Assembly: GCA_934167165.1 (NCBI GenBank)
Contig: CAKPKG010000037.1
Location: forward strand, 1-9,323
Direction of reading: 5' to 3'
Length of the DNA: 9,323 bases
DNA from: an uncultured Clostridia bacterium
GTDB lineage: Bacteria; Bacillota; Clostridia; TANB77; CAG-508
The notes below the pieces were generated by a model. It was not told the origin of the DNA. It made no database searches and saw nothing but the letters and a program-made list of their open reading frames with translations. How positions within the stretch are numbered: the first letter of the stretch is position 1; the number at the start of each line of letters is the position of its first letter. The position numbers and the translations under genes were made by a program. Shown in pieces: positions 7,900 through 9,323 of this stretch.

Positions 7900-8664
7900 C
7901 TATTTTGTTGCAATTATTCCATATAATCTTCTTTTCAACAGAATGCCTTTTTTTGATGTGTACTTATCCACATATTTTTCAAATAAGTTCATTTCTATTC
8001 TTTTTTTGTGCTTTGATTTATTGTCTTTTATCTCGGAAAAATCATCTAATATTGGAGTTTTTAATAGTAGTGCCATTAAATCTTCTTTTGTTTTGTAATA
8101 TTCATTTTCTAGTATTTCTACCTTTTTAATCTTACTAAATCCGGCTTCTTTTAAATCTATATAGTCTTTTTCTGCAATCGAAATCTTGTCATTATATGCC
8201 TGTCCCCTCTTAAATAGTTCTTTTATTTCCCAACAGTCTTTTTTATTTACTCCTTCTATTATTATGGTTCCACCTTCTACTAAACAATTGTATATTTGTT
8301 TTGCGTTTATTTTTGTATGTCTTGCCGAAATTAAGTCAAAAGTCTCTTTTGGAAATGTCATTTCTAAATTATTCATCCATGTAAACTTTACATTCTTTCG
8401 TGGGTACTTTTTTTGATTTTCTTTTGCTGTTTTTAGCATCTCTTTAGAAAAATCTGTGGCAATTATCATTCCTACTTTTGGATAATTTTTTAATACTTTT
8501 TCTCCTCCACCTGTTCCTAAATCTAAGCATAGTGATTTTTCATTTGTATGCTTTTTTATTTCTTTGTAAAAATCCCAGTGTGTTAATTTTTGGACTTTAT
8601 AATTTATTTGGCTAAAATCCCAATTTCCAAGTTCTTGATAATATTTTAATTCGTTTTTTTGCAT
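7900..8664 (-). CDS. Class I SAM-dependent methyltransferase
   Basis: A 254-residue cytoplasmic protein with the Rossmann-type methyltransferase fold. Motif I, LCLDLGTGGGEKVL at about residues 45-58, binds S-adenosylmethionine. The acidic end of beta-2 appears as IIATDFS near 68-74, a motif-III-like TFDLISARHT lies near 108-117, and the post-motif strand LVEGGTIIIEGV at about 129-140 matches the Methyltransf_11/25 pattern. The C-terminal 110 residues are Lys/Glu-rich and show no second domain. The acceptor substrate cannot be told from sequence; a small molecule or RNA is possible. The ATG follows AAGGAG at 10 nt, and a good promoter lies at 8752-8780. It uses no CGG codon. The gene is flanked by unrelated sequence and looks monocistronic. 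I am confident of the fold and not of the target. Confidence 0.85.
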   Translation of the reverse strand: MQKNELKYYQELGNWDFSQINYKVQKLTHWDFYKEIKKHTNEKSLCLDLGTGGGEKVLKNYPKVGMIIATDFSKEMLKTAKENQKKYPRKNVKFTWMNNLEMTFPKETFDLISARHTKINAKQIYNCLVEGGTIIIEGVNKKDCWEIKELFKRGQAYNDKISIAEKDYIDLKEAGFSKIKKVEILENEYYKTKEDLMALLLKTPILDDFSEIKDNKSKHKKRIEMNLFEKYVDKYTSKKGILLKRRLYGIIATK

Positions 8665-8751
8665 TTTTATTTTCTCCTTATTTAAATATTATGTAAAGGT
8701 GTGAAGATTCCTAATTTTCTTTATATTTCTATTTTTTTTCACTAATAATTG

Positions 8752-8780
8752 TTTATAATCAAATTTAATATAGCACTCAA
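8752..8780 (-). promoter_or_regulatory. Promoter of the methyltransferase gene
   Basis: On the minus strand TTGAGT (8775-8780) and TATAAA (8752-8757) are 17 bp apart, matching the sigma-A consensus at 4 of 6 and 5 of 6 bases. The transcript leader would be about 80 nt, ending in the AAGGAG ribosome binding site. Confidence 0.6.
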
Positions 8781-8806
8781 ACTTTTCAAAAATTATTAAA
8801 CCAAAA

Positions 8807-8980
8807 CTAAAATATACTTTTTCTTAATTTATTTTTTCTTATACTTTCTTGTTCTTCTTTTATTAAATCTTCATATTCTTTTCGTATATATCCAGGTGTA
8901 TTTTCTTTTAGTTCTGTCCTATTCCCATTTTCATCTTCTTCAGCAGATAACCAATCTAACCATATAGAATTTAATATCAT
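8807..8980 (-). CDS. Small hypothetical protein, 57 residues
   Basis: An ORF starting ATG at 8978-8980 and ending TAG, with AAAAGGA about 10 nt before the start. The product begins MILNSIWLDWLSAEED. It is hydrophobic at the start, acidic in the middle (AEEDENGN) and very Lys/Glu/Arg-rich at the end, where residues 34-52 would form an amphipathic or coiled helix. I recognise no family. It lies between the CRISPR trailer and the methyltransferase promoter, so it could be read from CRISPR-derived transcription or from an unseen promoter. Its ribosome binding site and normal composition support a real gene; shortness and lack of homology leave doubt. It uses a CGA Arg codon but no CGG. Confidence 0.45.
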   Translation of the reverse strand: MILNSIWLDWLSAEEDENGNRTELKENTPGYIRKEYEDLIKEEQESIRKNKLRKSIF

Positions 8981-9009
8981 TCAAACCATTCCTTTTATTA
9001 CTTTTATTG

Positions 9010-9115
9010 TCTATCTTTTAATGTGTTTGTATTTTCCCTTACTTCATGTATAGTATTCTAATATATTTAGATTAATACAGTTTTGTTTAATACAAACACA
9101 TTTATAGATAAAGAC
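9010..9115. repeat. Imperfect inverted repeat spanning the CRISPR trailer and last spacer
   Basis: Fourteen bases (9020-9033, AATGTGTTTGTATT) are the exact reverse complement of 9089-9102 inside the terminal spacer. The match continues outward to 9010 and 9115 with one 2-nt gap and two mismatches. The degenerate last repeat lies in the loop. Confidence 0.65.
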
Positions 9116-9323
9116 TTTACATTCTAATATATTTAAATTAATACTCTTATGCGACCTTTTTTAAATTATATGGCTTTAAATGTTTACATTCTAATATATT
9201 TAAATTAATACTATACGCTAGATTTAAGTAAAGTTAAGCATATAACCTTTACATTCTAATATATTTAAATTAATACTATACATAACTGATTTGCTATTCC
9301 TATTGCCACTATCTTTACATTCT
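9050..9323 (-). CRISPR. CRISPR array, trailer end (type I-B-like repeat), continues beyond the window
   Basis: Three identical 29-nt repeats (9116-9144, 9183-9211, 9248-9276), the start of another (9314-9323), and a degenerate terminal copy (9050-9078) alternate with unique spacers of 37, 38, 36 and 37 nt (9079-9115, 9145-9182, 9212-9247, 9277-9313). Read on the minus strand the repeat begins GTATTAATTT and ends AGAATGTAAA, resembling clostridial type I-B repeats such as that of Clostridioides difficile, which ends GGAATGTAAAT. In that orientation the terminal copy is decayed at its 3' end, as is usual for the oldest repeat, so the leader and any cas genes should lie to the right of the window. 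The subtype comes from repeat similarity only. Confidence 0.93.

Noticed and set aside
442..8416. Plus-strand ORFs of 70-165 codons opposite the adhesin, prepilin and methyltransferase genes
   Set aside because: They are rich in Leu, Ser, Phe and Tyr, as expected from the complement of AT-rich Lys/Glu/Asn coding sequence, and lack convincing ribosome binding sites and domains.
8764..8780. GAGTGCTA upstream of the methyltransferase as a second CIRCE site
   Set aside because: Only one half-site matches; there is no TTAGCACTC-like arm 9 bp away. The bases coincide with the -35 region.

Overview
The window is very AT-rich, and every gene I can support lies on the minus strand. It looks like a low-GC Bacillota genome, probably an uncultured gut-type clostridium. 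The signs are a CIRCE heat-shock operator, strong AGGAGG ribosome binding sites, a prepilin with a GITLIALIITII start, a Cna-B/MucBP/DUF11-type surface protein, and a CRISPR repeat resembling clostridial type I-B repeats.

From right to left, which is the direction of transcription: the trailer end of a CRISPR array (9050-9323); a 57-codon ORF of unknown function (8807-8980); a class I SAM-dependent methyltransferase with its own promoter (7900-8664); about 500 bp of gene-free DNA packed with REP/MITE-like inverted repeats (7391-7899); a prepilin-like secreted protein (6406-7390) closed by a terminator; a promoter region with palindromes; one giant surface adhesin (243-6088) closed by a terminator; and the start of an Hsp20 gene with a sigma-A promoter and CIRCE operator (1-191).

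The main observation concerns reading frames. The adhesin looks like three overlapping ORFs and the prepilin like an ORF without a proper start, but all three breaks are the same kind of event. At each one the frame moves by +1 exactly at an in-frame CGG codon followed by A (CGGA at 7372-7375, 4447-4450 and 3903-3906). Skipping the C, or reading CGGA as one four-base codon, rejoins the frames into a 327-residue prepilin and a 1947-residue adhesin. In roughly 2,600 codons I found no other in-frame CGG, although CGG occurs 19 times out of frame on the coding strand. At the prepilin site the residue gained is the Gly that prepilin peptidase needs (MRNRRG before ITLIALII). This suggests that CGG is not a normal arginine codon here and that CGGA is decoded with a +1 shift, most simply as Gly. 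That decoding is an inference; the positional coincidence is visible directly.

The prepilin and adhesin are neighbours that both act at the cell surface and both depend on the recoding. They appear to be separate transcription units because a terminator and candidate promoters lie between them. No cas genes, tRNAs, rRNAs or transposase genes are visible.
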